DNA from: 79-D21 sp022839995
GTDB taxonomy: Bacteria > Synergistota > Synergistia > Synergistales > 79-D21
DNA: 64,000 nucleotides
Direction: 5' to 3'
NCBI GenBank assembly: GCA_022839995.1
Contig: JALHIN010000004.1
Location: forward strand, 48,825 to 112,824
A model generated the notes under the pieces. The model saw nothing but the letters and a program-made list of their open reading frames with translations, had not been told where the DNA came from and did not search any database. Of this stretch, positions 8,281-16,290 are shown piece after piece. Within the stretch, counting starts at the first letter, position 1. Each line of letters begins with the position of its first letter. The position numbers and the translations under genes are program-made.

Positions 8281-8931
8281 TCAGGCTTTCCAGAACCAGG
8301 CCGATTTCCCGACGGTGTCCCGGTATTCGGGGAAGACGCGAATGAGCTTCAGTTCTTCAAGGCGGGACCGGTACAGTTGGAGGGCAACAAAGAGGACAAG
8401 CAGAACAGCATTGAGAAGGGTGAATCGCAGGATCACGACCATTGCCCCGGTGAGGATTTCCCCGGTGTAGATGGGATGGCGGATCAGGCGGTAGGGCCCC
8501 CCGGTCACGAGGGTGCGGGCTTCGACCGTGACGCTGAAGGCTTTCCTCAGGGTGACCATTCCCCAGATCGTGAAGGACGTGAAGAGGGTCATGGCGGCGA
8601 AAAGGGCCATGGCGCGTTCCTTTGTGGTCACGATCGAACGGTTCACCGGGAAAAGCAGGAAGGCGAAGGGCAGGGCTCCCGCCACGAGCGGCAGGACGAT
8701 TTCCCGCACTCCTCGGGAACGGTCGACGGGCTCGACCCGCACGGAGTACATCCAGATAAAGACGACGTAGATGCTCACTTCGGCAACCCAGAGGGGCTTG
8801 AACAAGAAACGCGGCCACTCCCGGACCCGGAAGGCCAGGAGGGCCGCACAGACGGCGATCACGAAAACCTGGATCAGGCGGTGGCGTGTGCGCTCGGGCA
8901 GGAAGCCGAGCATCCCGAAAGGGTCGAACAC
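8281..8931 (-). CDS. Isoprenylcysteine carboxyl methyltransferase (ICMT/PEMT)-family membrane protein
   Basis: 216 residues from a GTG. About five membrane helices are followed by the family's C-terminal signature: GGPYRLIRHPIYTGEIL (about 144-160) and ExxLxxxFPEYRDTVGKSAWF near the end. These form the SAM- and lipid-binding site of ICMT-type methyltransferases. Bacterial members methylate lipophilic substrates that are usually unknown. It starts directly after the livF stop with no gap and is probably the last gene co-transcribed with the liv operon, although a transport role is unlikely. Confidence 0.85.
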   Translation of the reverse strand: MFDPFGMLGFLPERTRHRLIQVFVIAVCAALLAFRVREWPRFLFKPLWVAEVSIYVVFIWMYSVRVEPVDRSRGVREIVLPLVAGALPFAFLLFPVNRSIVTTKERAMALFAAMTLFTSFTIWGMVTLRKAFSVTVEARTLVTGGPYRLIRHPIYTGEILTGAMVVILRFTLLNAVLLVLFVALQLYRSRLEELKLIRVFPEYRDTVGKSAWFWKA

Positions 8932-9636
8932 CTAGGCCAGTTCCCCCAGGTAGGCCCGCCGGACGTCGGGGTCCTTCAGTAGCTCCTTCCCGGGACCTTC
9001 CTTGGTGATGCGCCCCACTTCAAGGACGTAGGCCCGGTCCGAGATTTCCAGGGCGCGCCCGGCGTTCTGCTCCACCAGGAGGACGGTCATGCCGGAAGCC
9101 CGAAGCTGCTGGATGGTTTCCATGAGGGTGTCCACCACGATGGGAGCCAGTCCCAGGGAGGGTTCGTCGAAAAGGATCATCCGGGGGGAACTCATCATCG
9201 CCCGGGCGATGGCGAGCATCTGCTGTTCTCCGCCGGAAAGGGTCCCGGCGTATTGCTTCAGGCGCTGCTTCAGGATCGGGAAAAGGGCAAAATTCTTCTC
9301 CAGGTCTTCCGAGATCGCCTGGTCGCGCCGGAGGTAAGCCCCCATGATGAGGTTCTCCTGGACGGTAAGGTCCGCGAAGAGGCGGCGCCGCTCGGGCACG
9401 AGGGCCAGGCCGTTTCGGACGATTTCGTGAGGCTTTCCCGGCAGCGGCTTGCCGTCGAAAAGGATCTCCCCCGAGGAAGGTTTCAGGACCCCGGCAAGAG
9501 TCCACATGATCGTCGACTTTCCCGCCCCGTTGGCCCCCACGATGGAAACGATCTCGCTGCGTCCGACCCGGAAGCCGGCATCCCGGACGGCATGGATTTT
9601 CCCGTAATGGACGTTGAGCCGCGTCACGCTAAGCAT
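8932..9636 (-). CDS. livF: Branched-chain amino acid ABC transporter ATP-binding protein LivF
   Basis: 234 residues, the usual LivF length. Walker A GANGAGKST (about 34-42), signature LSGGEQQMLAIARAM (about 134-148), Walker B RMILFDEPSLGLAP and the H-loop replacement region (LLVEQN) are intact. It energises import through LivH/LivM. The start overlaps livG by 8 bp. Confidence 0.95.
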   Translation of the reverse strand: MLSVTRLNVHYGKIHAVRDAGFRVGRSEIVSIVGANGAGKSTIMWTLAGVLKPSSGEILFDGKPLPGKPHEIVRNGLALVPERRRLFADLTVQENLIMGAYLRRDQAISEDLEKNFALFPILKQRLKQYAGTLSGGEQQMLAIARAMMSSPRMILFDEPSLGLAPIVVDTLMETIQQLRASGMTVLLVEQNAGRALEISDRAYVLEVGRITKEGPGKELLKDPDVRRAYLGELA

Positions 9637-10408
9637 TCCGGTACTCCTTCCCCAGGTAAGCCTGTAGAACCCGTTCGTCGGTCCGCACTTTCTCGGGCGG
9701 CCCGTCTGCCAGCAGGGCTCCGAAATTCATGACGACGATGTGGGAGCAGACCCGCATGACAACGTCCATGTGATGCTCGATCAGGAGGATGGTCAGGCCG
9801 AAGGCTTCGCGGATCTCCTCGATCAGGTTCGAAAGGGCCCGGGATTCCTCAGGGTTCATCCCGGCGGCCGGCTCGTCCAGGAGAAGAAGCTTGGGCTCCA
9901 TGGCCAGGGCCCGGGCGATTTCCAGTTTTCGCTGGAGCCCGTAAGGCAGGGCCGATGCCTGGGTGTCGGCCAGCTTTTCAAGGCCCATCTTGGCCAGGAG
10001 GTAGCGGGACTTTTCCCTGAGCTCGCGGTCGAGGCGGCGCACTCCAGGGGTCCTCAGCAAGGCTGCCGGGACGCTGTACGGGGCTTTCTGGAGCATGGGG
10101 GTGAGGACGTTTTCCAGGCAGGTCCTTCGGTTGAACAGGCGGATGTTCTGGAAGGTGCGGGCGATGCCGGCACCGACGATCTGGTCCGGGCGAATCCCGA
10201 GAAGCGGCTGCCCCTGGAAGTCGATGGTGCCCGCGTCGGGCCTGTAGACCCCGGTCACCAGGTTGAACACGGTGGTTTTCCCGGCCCCGTTCGGTCCGAT
10301 AATGCCCGTGATGGAGTCCGGGGCAACTCGGAAGGAAAGGTTGTCCACGGCCTTGATGCCGCCGAAGGCCTTGGTGAGGCCCTGGACTTCAAGCAGCGGG
10401 GCGCCCAT
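9629..10408 (-). CDS. livG: Branched-chain amino acid ABC transporter ATP-binding protein LivG
   Basis: 259 residues. Walker A GPNGAGKTT (about 38-46), the LivG-type insertion carrying GIARTFQNIRLF, a signature region reading LPYGLQRKLEIARAL (YGLQR instead of SGGQ, normal for LivG), Walker B LLLLDEPAAGMNP and H-loop LIEHHMD are all present. It pairs with LivF as the second nucleotide-binding subunit. It overlaps livM by 20 bp. Confidence 0.95.
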   Translation of the reverse strand: MGAPLLEVQGLTKAFGGIKAVDNLSFRVAPDSITGIIGPNGAGKTTVFNLVTGVYRPDAGTIDFQGQPLLGIRPDQIVGAGIARTFQNIRLFNRRTCLENVLTPMLQKAPYSVPAALLRTPGVRRLDRELREKSRYLLAKMGLEKLADTQASALPYGLQRKLEIARALAMEPKLLLLDEPAAGMNPEESRALSNLIEEIREAFGLTILLIEHHMDVVMRVCSHIVVMNFGALLADGPPEKVRTDERVLQAYLGKEYRNA

Positions 10409-11246
10409 GGCGGGACCTCCTGAAAAAGTGGCTCAGCTCCTGGTACCCCATGAGCCCCTGGGGCCGGAACAGCATGATCAGCACGAGGACGAGCCCGTAC
10501 GCCACGAGGCGCCACATCTGGGCCACCCGGAGGGCCTCGGGCATGGCGATGAAGATGAACGAGGCGATGAGCGGGCCCGAGATGCTGCCCATGCCGCCTG
10601 CGATGACCGCCGCGAGCAGGGCCGTCGATTGGACCAGCGTGAACATGACCGGCTGGATGAACGAAAGGAAGTGGGCCAACAGCCCGCCGGAGAGCCCGCA
10701 GAAGGCGGCGCTCACCACGAGGGACAGCAGGCGCGCCCGGAACAGGTTGATCCCGGCCATCTCCGCCGCCACGGGATCCTCCCGGACGGCGATGCAGGCC
10801 GCCCCGTAGCGGCTCTTCAGGAAGTTCGAGGCGACCCAGACGGAAACGGCCAGGCACCCGATGACGAGAGGCAGGGTGGTGAAGGGCTCGATCCCGGGGA
10901 GGCCGCGGGCCCCGTTGGTGATCTCGAGGTTTTCGAGGATGACCCGGAGAGCCTCTCCGAAACCCAGGATGGCGATGGCGAAGTAGTCGCTTCGAAGCCT
11001 TGCCCGAAGGGTGGGGATGCCGATGACGAGGCTTACCAGGGCGGAGGCGGCCATTCCTGCCGCCAGGGCCAGCGGGAACGGTACGAAGTAGTAATAGGTC
11101 AGGATGGCCGAGGTGTAGGCCCCAATGCCCACCAGCGCCGCGTGTCCGAACGAGAACAGCCCCGTGAAGCCCGTGAAGATCGAGAGGCCCAGCACCGCGA
11201 TCATGTTGATTCCGGCAAGGGTGACGATCGAAAGGACGTAGTTCAT
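10389..11246 (-). CDS. livM: Branched-chain amino acid ABC transporter permease LivM
   Basis: 285 residues of membrane helices with LivM hallmarks: the GFTGLFSFGHAALVGIGAY segment near 25-44, the cytoplasmic coupling loop AVREDPVAAEMAGIN (about 175-190) that contacts the ATPases, and IAGGMGSISGPL near 233. It forms half of the inner-membrane channel with LivH, whose stop lies 4 bases upstream. Confidence 0.95.
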   Translation of the reverse strand: MNYVLSIVTLAGINMIAVLGLSIFTGFTGLFSFGHAALVGIGAYTSAILTYYYFVPFPLALAAGMAASALVSLVIGIPTLRARLRSDYFAIAILGFGEALRVILENLEITNGARGLPGIEPFTTLPLVIGCLAVSVWVASNFLKSRYGAACIAVREDPVAAEMAGINLFRARLLSLVVSAAFCGLSGGLLAHFLSFIQPVMFTLVQSTALLAAVIAGGMGSISGPLIASFIFIAMPEALRVAQMWRLVAYGLVLVLIMLFRPQGLMGYQELSHFFRRSRHGRPAA

Positions 11247-11250
11247 CGGA

Positions 11251-12129
11251 TCACACCTTCTCTCCGGTGTCTCGGCCGAAGAGGCCGTTCGGGCGCCAGA
11301 CCAGGAGGGCGATCAAAAGGCCGAAGCTGAACACGTCCCGCAGGACGCTCGAAACGTAGCTGGAAACGAAGGTTTCGAGGACCCCCAGGATCAGGCCGCC
11401 CAGCAGGGCCCCGGGAAGGCTCCCCAGCCCGCCGATGACCGCGGCGATGTAGGCCTTGTTGGTCACCCAGCCCATCGTCGGGTAGACGAGGTACTTGATT
11501 CCCAAAAAGACCCCGGCTGCCCCGCCGAAAATTCCCGCCAGGAAGAAGACGATCGAGATGAGGCGGTCCAGGTTGACGCCCATGAGGGAGCACATGGTCA
11601 TGTCGGAGACCCCTGCCCGGATGGCGATGCCGGTTCGGGTATGGGTCAGGAAGAGATGAAGCCCGAGAATTGCAAGGATGGAGATGCCGAAGGCGAACAG
11701 GTCGAGCACGGCGACGCTGACGGTCCCGTCGAAAAACCCCAGGACGTTTTGCTTGAAAAACTCCGGGAAGGCGTAGAAGCGGGAGCCGATGGTGGCGTAG
11801 ACCAGGTTTTCCAGGAAGACGGCGCAGCCCATGGCGGAGATCATGAGGTAGAGGGAAGGAGCCTTGCGCTTGCGAAGGAGGCTGTATGCAAGCTTTTCGT
11901 TGGCGATGGCGATGAGTCCCGCCCCGGCCATGGACCCGGCCACCACGAGCCCCAGGCCGAAATGGAGCTTCGTGACGAGTCCCAGGCCGATGTAGGCGCC
12001 AAGCATGATGACGGCTCCGTGGGCGAAGTTGCTGAACGAAAGGACGCTGAAGACCAGGGAGTAGCCGACGGCCATGAGCGCGTAGATTCCCCCGATCGAC
12101 AGCCCTGTGACGACGGTTTGCAGGAACAT
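11251..12129 (-). CDS. livH: Branched-chain amino acid ABC transporter permease LivH
   Basis: 292 residues of membrane helices. The N-terminus LQTVVTGLSIGGIYALMAVGYSLV and the motif SFSNFAHGAVIMLGAY are characteristic of LivH, as are the coupling loop (DMTMCSLMGVNLD) and the IGGLGSLPGALLGGLILG stretch. It is the first permease gene downstream of livK, separated from it by a hairpin-containing gap of 74 bases. Confidence 0.95.
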   Translation of the reverse strand: MFLQTVVTGLSIGGIYALMAVGYSLVFSVLSFSNFAHGAVIMLGAYIGLGLVTKLHFGLGLVVAGSMAGAGLIAIANEKLAYSLLRKRKAPSLYLMISAMGCAVFLENLVYATIGSRFYAFPEFFKQNVLGFFDGTVSVAVLDLFAFGISILAILGLHLFLTHTRTGIAIRAGVSDMTMCSLMGVNLDRLISIVFFLAGIFGGAAGVFLGIKYLVYPTMGWVTNKAYIAAVIGGLGSLPGALLGGLILGVLETFVSSYVSSVLRDVFSFGLLIALLVWRPNGLFGRDTGEKV

Positions 12130-12165
12130 GGGGTCCCCCCTATCTGCCTTTCACTCGGTGAACGA

Positions 12166-12194
12166 GGGAGGCCCCGCACGGAGCAGGGCCTCCC
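12166..12194 (-). terminator. Intercistronic hairpin between livK and livH
   Basis: GGGAGGCCC (12166-12174) pairs with GGGCCTCCC (12186-12194) across an 11-base loop, without a U-tract. Such hairpins after a binding-protein gene often stabilise the upstream mRNA or partially terminate, giving more binding protein than permease. Confidence 0.6.
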
Positions 12195-12203
12195 TGGGCA
12201 CGC

Positions 12204-13364
12204 CTACTTGCCGCCGGGGTAGAACTTCTTCACGAACGGGAAGGACTTGGATGCAACGTCGACCTTCTGGATGACGGCCGGTTTGTCCAGCGGGTCGTGC
12301 GTCTTGGGGTCGATCGTCAGGGGACCGCTCGTGACCTGGAGGTTCTTGATGGTGGCGAGGGCCGCCGCCATCTTCGTCCCATCGGTGCTCTTCGCGCGCT
12401 TGATCGCGTCGACGATCATGAGCAGGGCGTCCTGGGCCATGACCGGGTTCGGCAGGACCGGGTCGGCGCCGTAGGCCTTGCGGTACTCGGCGACGAATCC
12501 CTTGATGGCCGGGTCGGCCAGGTCGGTCAGGTTGACGAAGTACCCGCCGTTGATCGCCTCACCGCCGAGCTCGATCAGGTCGGGGCTGCCCCAGTTGTCG
12601 GTTCCCAGGAGCCGGGCCTTGATGCCGAGGTCGCGGGCCTGCTTGGCAGCCATGGCGGCTTCCTTCTGGCTCGTGGGGATGAAGATGACGTCCGGGTTCA
12701 GGGGGCGCATCTTGCCGAGCTGGGCCCGGTAATCCAGCTCCTCGGAGCGGAACGCTTCCTTGGCGACGACCTTGCCGCCTTCCTTCGTGAAGGCTTCCTC
12801 GAAGTACTTCGCCAGCCACTGGCCGTAGTCGGACCCGACGTCGTACAGGATGGCGGCGGTTTTTGCTTTCAGGTCCCGGTAGGCGAACTTCGCGGCGACG
12901 GTTCCCTGGAAGGGGTCGATGAAGCAGGGCCTGAAAGCGAAGGGGCGGACCTTGCCGGTGCGCTTGTCGATCGTGACGTACGGGTTCGTCGCCGTGGTCA
13001 CGACCATGGGGATTTTCGCGTTTTCCAGGACCGGCGCCGTTGCGATGGAGTTGCCGCTCTGGGCCGGGCCGATGACCGCCACGACGCCGTCGTTGACGAG
13101 GCGACGGGCCACGTTGACCGCCTCAACCGCGTCGTTGCGGTTGTCGTAGCTGATCAGCTCGAGCTTTTTCCCCAGGACGCCGCCCTGGGCGTTGATCTTC
13201 TTGATCAGCAGGTCCAGGGCCAGCTTTTCCGACTGTCCCCACATGGAGGCTCCGCCGGTCAGGGAGACCGTGTGTCCAATCTTGATGGTGTCCGCAGCCA
13301 GGGCGGCACCGCCAAGGGCGAGGCAGAAAGCCAGGACCAAAACGAACGAAAGCGCTCTTCTCAC
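12204..13364 (-). CDS. livK: Branched-chain amino acid (LIV) ABC transporter substrate-binding protein
   Basis: 386 residues from a GTG at 13364, chosen for its GGAGGAATG ribosome-binding site; the frame is open far upstream into dapF, but that is not coding. The signal peptide (RRALSFVLVLAFCLALGG, cleaved near ALAADT) is followed by the type-I periplasmic binding fold: IKIGHTVSLTGGASMWG, then LVNDGVVAVIGPAQSGNSIA and YDVGSDYGQWLAKYFEEAF. It delivers a hydrophobic or related amino acid to LivHM-GF. The exact ligand is not readable. The gene lies 137 bases downstream of dapF. Confidence 0.93.
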   Translation of the reverse strand: MRRALSFVLVLAFCLALGGAALAADTIKIGHTVSLTGGASMWGQSEKLALDLLIKKINAQGGVLGKKLELISYDNRNDAVEAVNVARRLVNDGVVAVIGPAQSGNSIATAPVLENAKIPMVVTTATNPYVTIDKRTGKVRPFAFRPCFIDPFQGTVAAKFAYRDLKAKTAAILYDVGSDYGQWLAKYFEEAFTKEGGKVVAKEAFRSEELDYRAQLGKMRPLNPDVIFIPTSQKEAAMAAKQARDLGIKARLLGTDNWGSPDLIELGGEAINGGYFVNLTDLADPAIKGFVAEYRKAYGADPVLPNPVMAQDALLMIVDAIKRAKSTDGTKMAAALATIKNLQVTSGPLTIDPKTHDPLDKPAVIQKVDVASKSFPFVKKFYPGGK

Positions 13365-13501
13365 TGGGCATTCCTCCTTCTCTTCCATGGATCGAAGTTT
13401 CCGGACTCCCGGATGGGGCGGTCCCTCCGGCAGGGGTTCCGCCCCGGTGCGCAGGTCGGTGCCAGGACAAAAAGAAGGGTCGTTTTCCAGGGGCTCCCCC
13501 C

Positions 13502-14335
13502 TTACAGGCCGGCCTCTTCCAGGACCGTTCCCCGGGCCACCATGGCGGTGCGCCCTTCGAGGCGGACCCTGCACGAACGGCCGTCTTCCTCCCACTCCAG
13601 GTACACGGTGTTCACGCCGCCGGGGTTCAGAACGCGGACCGGTGAGGACAGTCCCCAGCGTTTCGCCGCTGCGATGGCGCTCATGGTGGACCCCGTTCCG
13701 CAGGAATCGGTCAGGTCCTCCACGCCGCGCTCGTAGGTCGTGACGAGAAGCTTTCCCTCGCCGAGGTTCTGCACGAAATTGACATTGACGCCCTGCGGAA
13801 AGCGGAGGGAATCGTGCCGCAGGGTCCTCCCGAGAAGCACGAGGTCGTTCCGGCTCCGGACAGCGAGGTCCATCATGAAAACGGCGCAATGAGGCACGCC
13901 GACCCGCAGCGCGGCCAGCGGAAAGGTTTCTCCCAGGAGGGAGACCGTTTCGTCGAACAACCCCCTTGAGCAGTCGATCGTCCCCATGTCCAGGACGACA
14001 TCCGGGGCCTTCACTTCCGCGTGCATCGTCCCTGCCAGGGTCTCGAAATCCAGGACGGGTCCCGCGAGCTTCGTTTCGAAGGCATAGCGCGCGAAACATC
14101 GGGCCCCGTTCCCGCACATCTCCCCCTCGGAACCGTCGCTGTTGAAGATCCGCATGGTGAGGTCCGCCTTTTCGGAGGGTTCGACGACGAGGATGCCGTC
14201 CGCGCCGATACCGGTCTTCCTATGGCAGAGGGCCCTGGCGATCCGGGAAAGGTCGTCCGCGGCGAAGCGCCGGTCGAGGTTTTCGATGACGACGAAATCG
14301 TTCCCGTTTCCGTGGACCTTGGTGAAGGAAATCAT
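13502..14335 (-). CDS. dapF: Diaminopimelate epimerase-family protein
   Basis: 277 residues, the normal DapF length. Both catalytic cysteines are present: C74 in EMCGNGARC and C212 in DSCGTGSTM. The N-terminal FTKVHGNGNDFVV and the IGADGILV loop are also intact. DapF converts LL- to meso-diaminopimelate for lysine and peptidoglycan synthesis. The location is unusual: it overlaps an FCD-type regulator gene by 4 bp and precedes a liv amino-acid importer rather than dap genes. A catabolic amino-acid epimerase of the same fold is therefore a reasonable alternative. Confidence 0.88.
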   Translation of the reverse strand: MISFTKVHGNGNDFVVIENLDRRFAADDLSRIARALCHRKTGIGADGILVVEPSEKADLTMRIFNSDGSEGEMCGNGARCFARYAFETKLAGPVLDFETLAGTMHAEVKAPDVVLDMGTIDCSRGLFDETVSLLGETFPLAALRVGVPHCAVFMMDLAVRSRNDLVLLGRTLRHDSLRFPQGVNVNFVQNLGEGKLLVTTYERGVEDLTDSCGTGSTMSAIAAAKRWGLSSPVRVLNPGGVNTVYLEWEEDGRSCRVRLEGRTAMVARGTVLEEAGL

Positions 14336-15078
14336 CGGCGGGCCTCCTTCCTGAGCTCGGGGTTTTCGTCGAGGTAGCGCTGGACGTCCCGGAGGGTGTT
14401 TTCCACGTGCATGACCATGGCCTTCTCGGCCCGGTCCTCGTCGTGGGCCGCGAGGGCGTCGATGATGGCCCTGTGATCGGAGCCGAGGGTGCTGGCCGCC
14501 TTCTTGCGGGCATACTCGAAGGCGGGACCGAGCTTCACGTCCTGCCGGATGAGGTCAACGGCGGCGGCCAGGATGGCGTTCCGGGAGATGCGGGCGATTT
14601 CCCGGTGGAACGCCGCGTCGAAGGGAGCCACGCTTTCCTTTTTCCGAAGGGCTTCTTCCTGCTGGGCGAGCAGTTCGCGGAGGCGGTCGATCTCCTCCGG
14701 GGTGGCCATTCGGGCCGCAAGGCGGGCCGTTTCCCGCTCGATGGCCCGCCTGGCCACGAGGACGTCCAGGATCTTCTCGATTCCCTGGCTTTTCAGCTCT
14801 TCCAGGAGGATGTTGGCCGAAACGGCGTGTCCCCGCTCTTCCCGCAGGGTTTCGAGACGCTCGGCCCCCTTGGGGGAGATGCTTCGTCCCTGGAAGCCGG
14901 ATTTTCGGGTGTACCCGCGATGGTCGAGTTCGCGAAGCACCCGTCCGACCGTGGCCTCGCTCAGGATCATGTCCCGGTCTTCGAGGGCCTGGCGGATGGC
15001 GCCTGCTCCGAGGGGCGTGGTGGCTTCCGAAAGGATTTCGAGGATCAGGTACTCCTGTTCCCTGGGTCCCGACAGCAC
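14332..15078 (-). CDS. Transcriptional regulator: winged helix plus FCD ligand-binding domain
   Basis: 248 residues from a GTG at 15078, chosen for the GGGAGGTG site 5 bases upstream. An N-terminal winged helix (about 8-70: EYLILEILSEATTPLGAGAIRQAL, then EATVGRVLRELDHRGYTRK) is of the NrpR/HTH_12 type rather than classical GntR. The C-terminal half is all-helical FCD: LVARRAIERETARLAA (about 105), the FHREIAR metal/ligand segment near 165 and DHRAIIDALAAHDEDRAEKAM near 205. FCD regulators sense small carboxylates or amino acids. It overlaps dapF by 4 bp and has a perfect palindrome at its own promoter, so autoregulation is likely. Confidence 0.85.
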   Translation of the reverse strand: MLSGPREQEYLILEILSEATTPLGAGAIRQALEDRDMILSEATVGRVLRELDHRGYTRKSGFQGRSISPKGAERLETLREERGHAVSANILLEELKSQGIEKILDVLVARRAIERETARLAARMATPEEIDRLRELLAQQEEALRKKESVAPFDAAFHREIARISRNAILAAAVDLIRQDVKLGPAFEYARKKAASTLGSDHRAIIDALAAHDEDRAEKAMVMHVENTLRDVQRYLDENPELRKEARR

Positions 15079-15100
15079 GGCAGCACCTCCCTGAAGAGAA

Positions 15101-15127
15101 TTATGGCTCATCAATGATGAGCCATAA
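15101..15127. promoter_or_regulatory. Palindromic operator for the FCD regulator
   Basis: TTATGGCTCATCA, one central A, then its exact reverse complement: 13-bp arms with a 1-bp centre. It begins 3 bases downstream of the -10 box, covers the probable transcription start, and ends 23 bases before the GTG of the regulator gene. This is the position of an autorepressor site. Confidence 0.8.
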
Positions 15128-15130
15128 GAT

Positions 15131-15159
15131 ATCGTAACTCGAAAGGGGCAAGGAGTCAA
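15131..15159 (-). promoter_or_regulatory. Sigma-70 promoter of the regulator-dapF operon
   Basis: On the minus strand TTGACT (15159-15154), a 17-base spacer and TACGAT (15136-15131). The operator palindrome follows immediately. Confidence 0.75.
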
Positions 15160-15193
15160 TCGGAAGGAAGAAAAAACGGCGTTCTGCCTAACG

Positions 15194-16153
15194 TTAAACG
15201 GTTCCGATTCCGCTGGCGATCTTCCGGAGTTCCGGCGTGGCCGTCCGGGGGCCCAGGAGGACCAGTTCGTCGCCCGCCTGGAAGACGTGGTTGCCCTGAG
15301 GGTTGTAGACCATTTCCTTCCCCAGGGATTTCAGGGCCACGACCAGGACATTGTACCTCGAACGCAGCGGGCTTTCGGAGAGCGCCACCCCGACGAGGGA
15401 GCTGTCGGCAGCCAGGGTGATGGAATAGAAGTCGAGGTCGAACTGGCGGGAGATGTGCACGATTTCCAGGAAGTCCGACACCGCGGGCCTGAGGGCCGCT
15501 CGGGCCATGGCGCTTGCCCCCGAAAGGAGCGGGTTGATGACCTTGTCTGCTCCGACCCGGTAGAGGATCCCGGAGGACTGAAGGTCGTTGGCCCGTGCGA
15601 TGATGCGGAGATCCTTGTTCAGGGATCGGGCGGAAACCGTCACGTAAACGTTGTCGGCATCGTTGGACATAGAAACGATCAGTCCCGCGGCTCTTTCCAC
15701 CCCGCAGGCCCGCAGGGTTTCTTCCAGCGTGGCGTCGGCCTTCAGGGCGAACCAGCCCCTTTCCCGGGCGGTTTCCACCTTGCTCTCATCCGTATCCACC
15801 ACCACGACCGGCTCGTTTTCCTCCGCGATCGCCTCCGCGACGTTGAGGCCGACCCGGCCGAGTCCGCACACGATCCAGTGTTTCGAGAGCTTTTCCAACC
15901 GTCTGTCCCTCCTTCTTCCCAGGGCGTCCAGGATCTGGCGGTTCACGACGCGCTCCGCGATTTCCCCGAGGGTGATGACAATCACCAGGATCCCGACGGC
16001 AAGAAACACGACGATGAACAGCTTTCCTTCCTCGGTCAGGTTCGCCGGCGGGTTGTACCCGACCGTCGTCAGGGTCGTCGTCACGTAGTACAGGGAATCC
16101 ATCCAGGAAAGCCCCAGGATGAACCGCATGCCCAGCAGGCCGAACAGGATCAC
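15194..16153 (-). CDS. Potassium channel with RCK (TrkA-N/TrkA-C) domains
   Basis: 319 residues from a GTG at 16153. The selectivity filter TTVGYN lies at residues 29-34 and the second pore helix is KLFIVVFLAVGILVIVITLG. The regulatory part follows: a Rossmann TrkA-N (WIVCGLGRVGLNVAEAI, near 92-108, with VVVVDTDESKVE) and a C-terminal TrkA-C (about 240-315). The architecture is that of MthK-like two-helix K+ channels gated by a ligand on the RCK ring. Starting at this GTG leaves the first membrane helix short. The frame is open upstream to a GGGAGGG site followed by an ATC codon (16204), which would add a basic RTKKK start and a complete helix. Confidence 0.85.
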   Translation of the reverse strand: MILFGLLGMRFILGLSWMDSLYYVTTTLTTVGYNPPANLTEEGKLFIVVFLAVGILVIVITLGEIAERVVNRQILDALGRRRDRRLEKLSKHWIVCGLGRVGLNVAEAIAEENEPVVVVDTDESKVETARERGWFALKADATLEETLRACGVERAAGLIVSMSNDADNVYVTVSARSLNKDLRIIARANDLQSSGILYRVGADKVINPLLSGASAMARAALRPAVSDFLEIVHISRQFDLDFYSITLAADSSLVGVALSESPLRSRYNVLVVALKSLGKEMVYNPQGNHVFQAGDELVLLGPRTATPELRKIASGIGTV

Positions 16154-16231
16154 GGCAAGGACGGGGAGGATCCAGAAGGGGAACGGTTTCTTCTTGGTCC
16201 GGATGGCAAACCCTCCCTTCGGTGGCGCTCC

Positions 16232-16259
16232 TTGTCATTTGGGGGGCATTCCCTACAAT
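16232..16259 (+). promoter_or_regulatory. Sigma-70 promoter of xthA
   Basis: TTGTCA (16232-16237), 16-base spacer, TACAAT (16254-16259), placed 31 bases before the xthA start codon. Confidence 0.6.
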
Positions 16260-16290
16260 GGAGTCAAAGAGGATAAGGAGGAATGTCCCG

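Noticed and set aside
12204..14117. A 637-codon open frame covering livK and most of dapF on the minus strand
   Set aside because: The part upstream of 13364 is the wrong frame of dapF and has no recognisable protein pattern. livK begins at a GTG with a good ribosome-binding site and a signal peptide.
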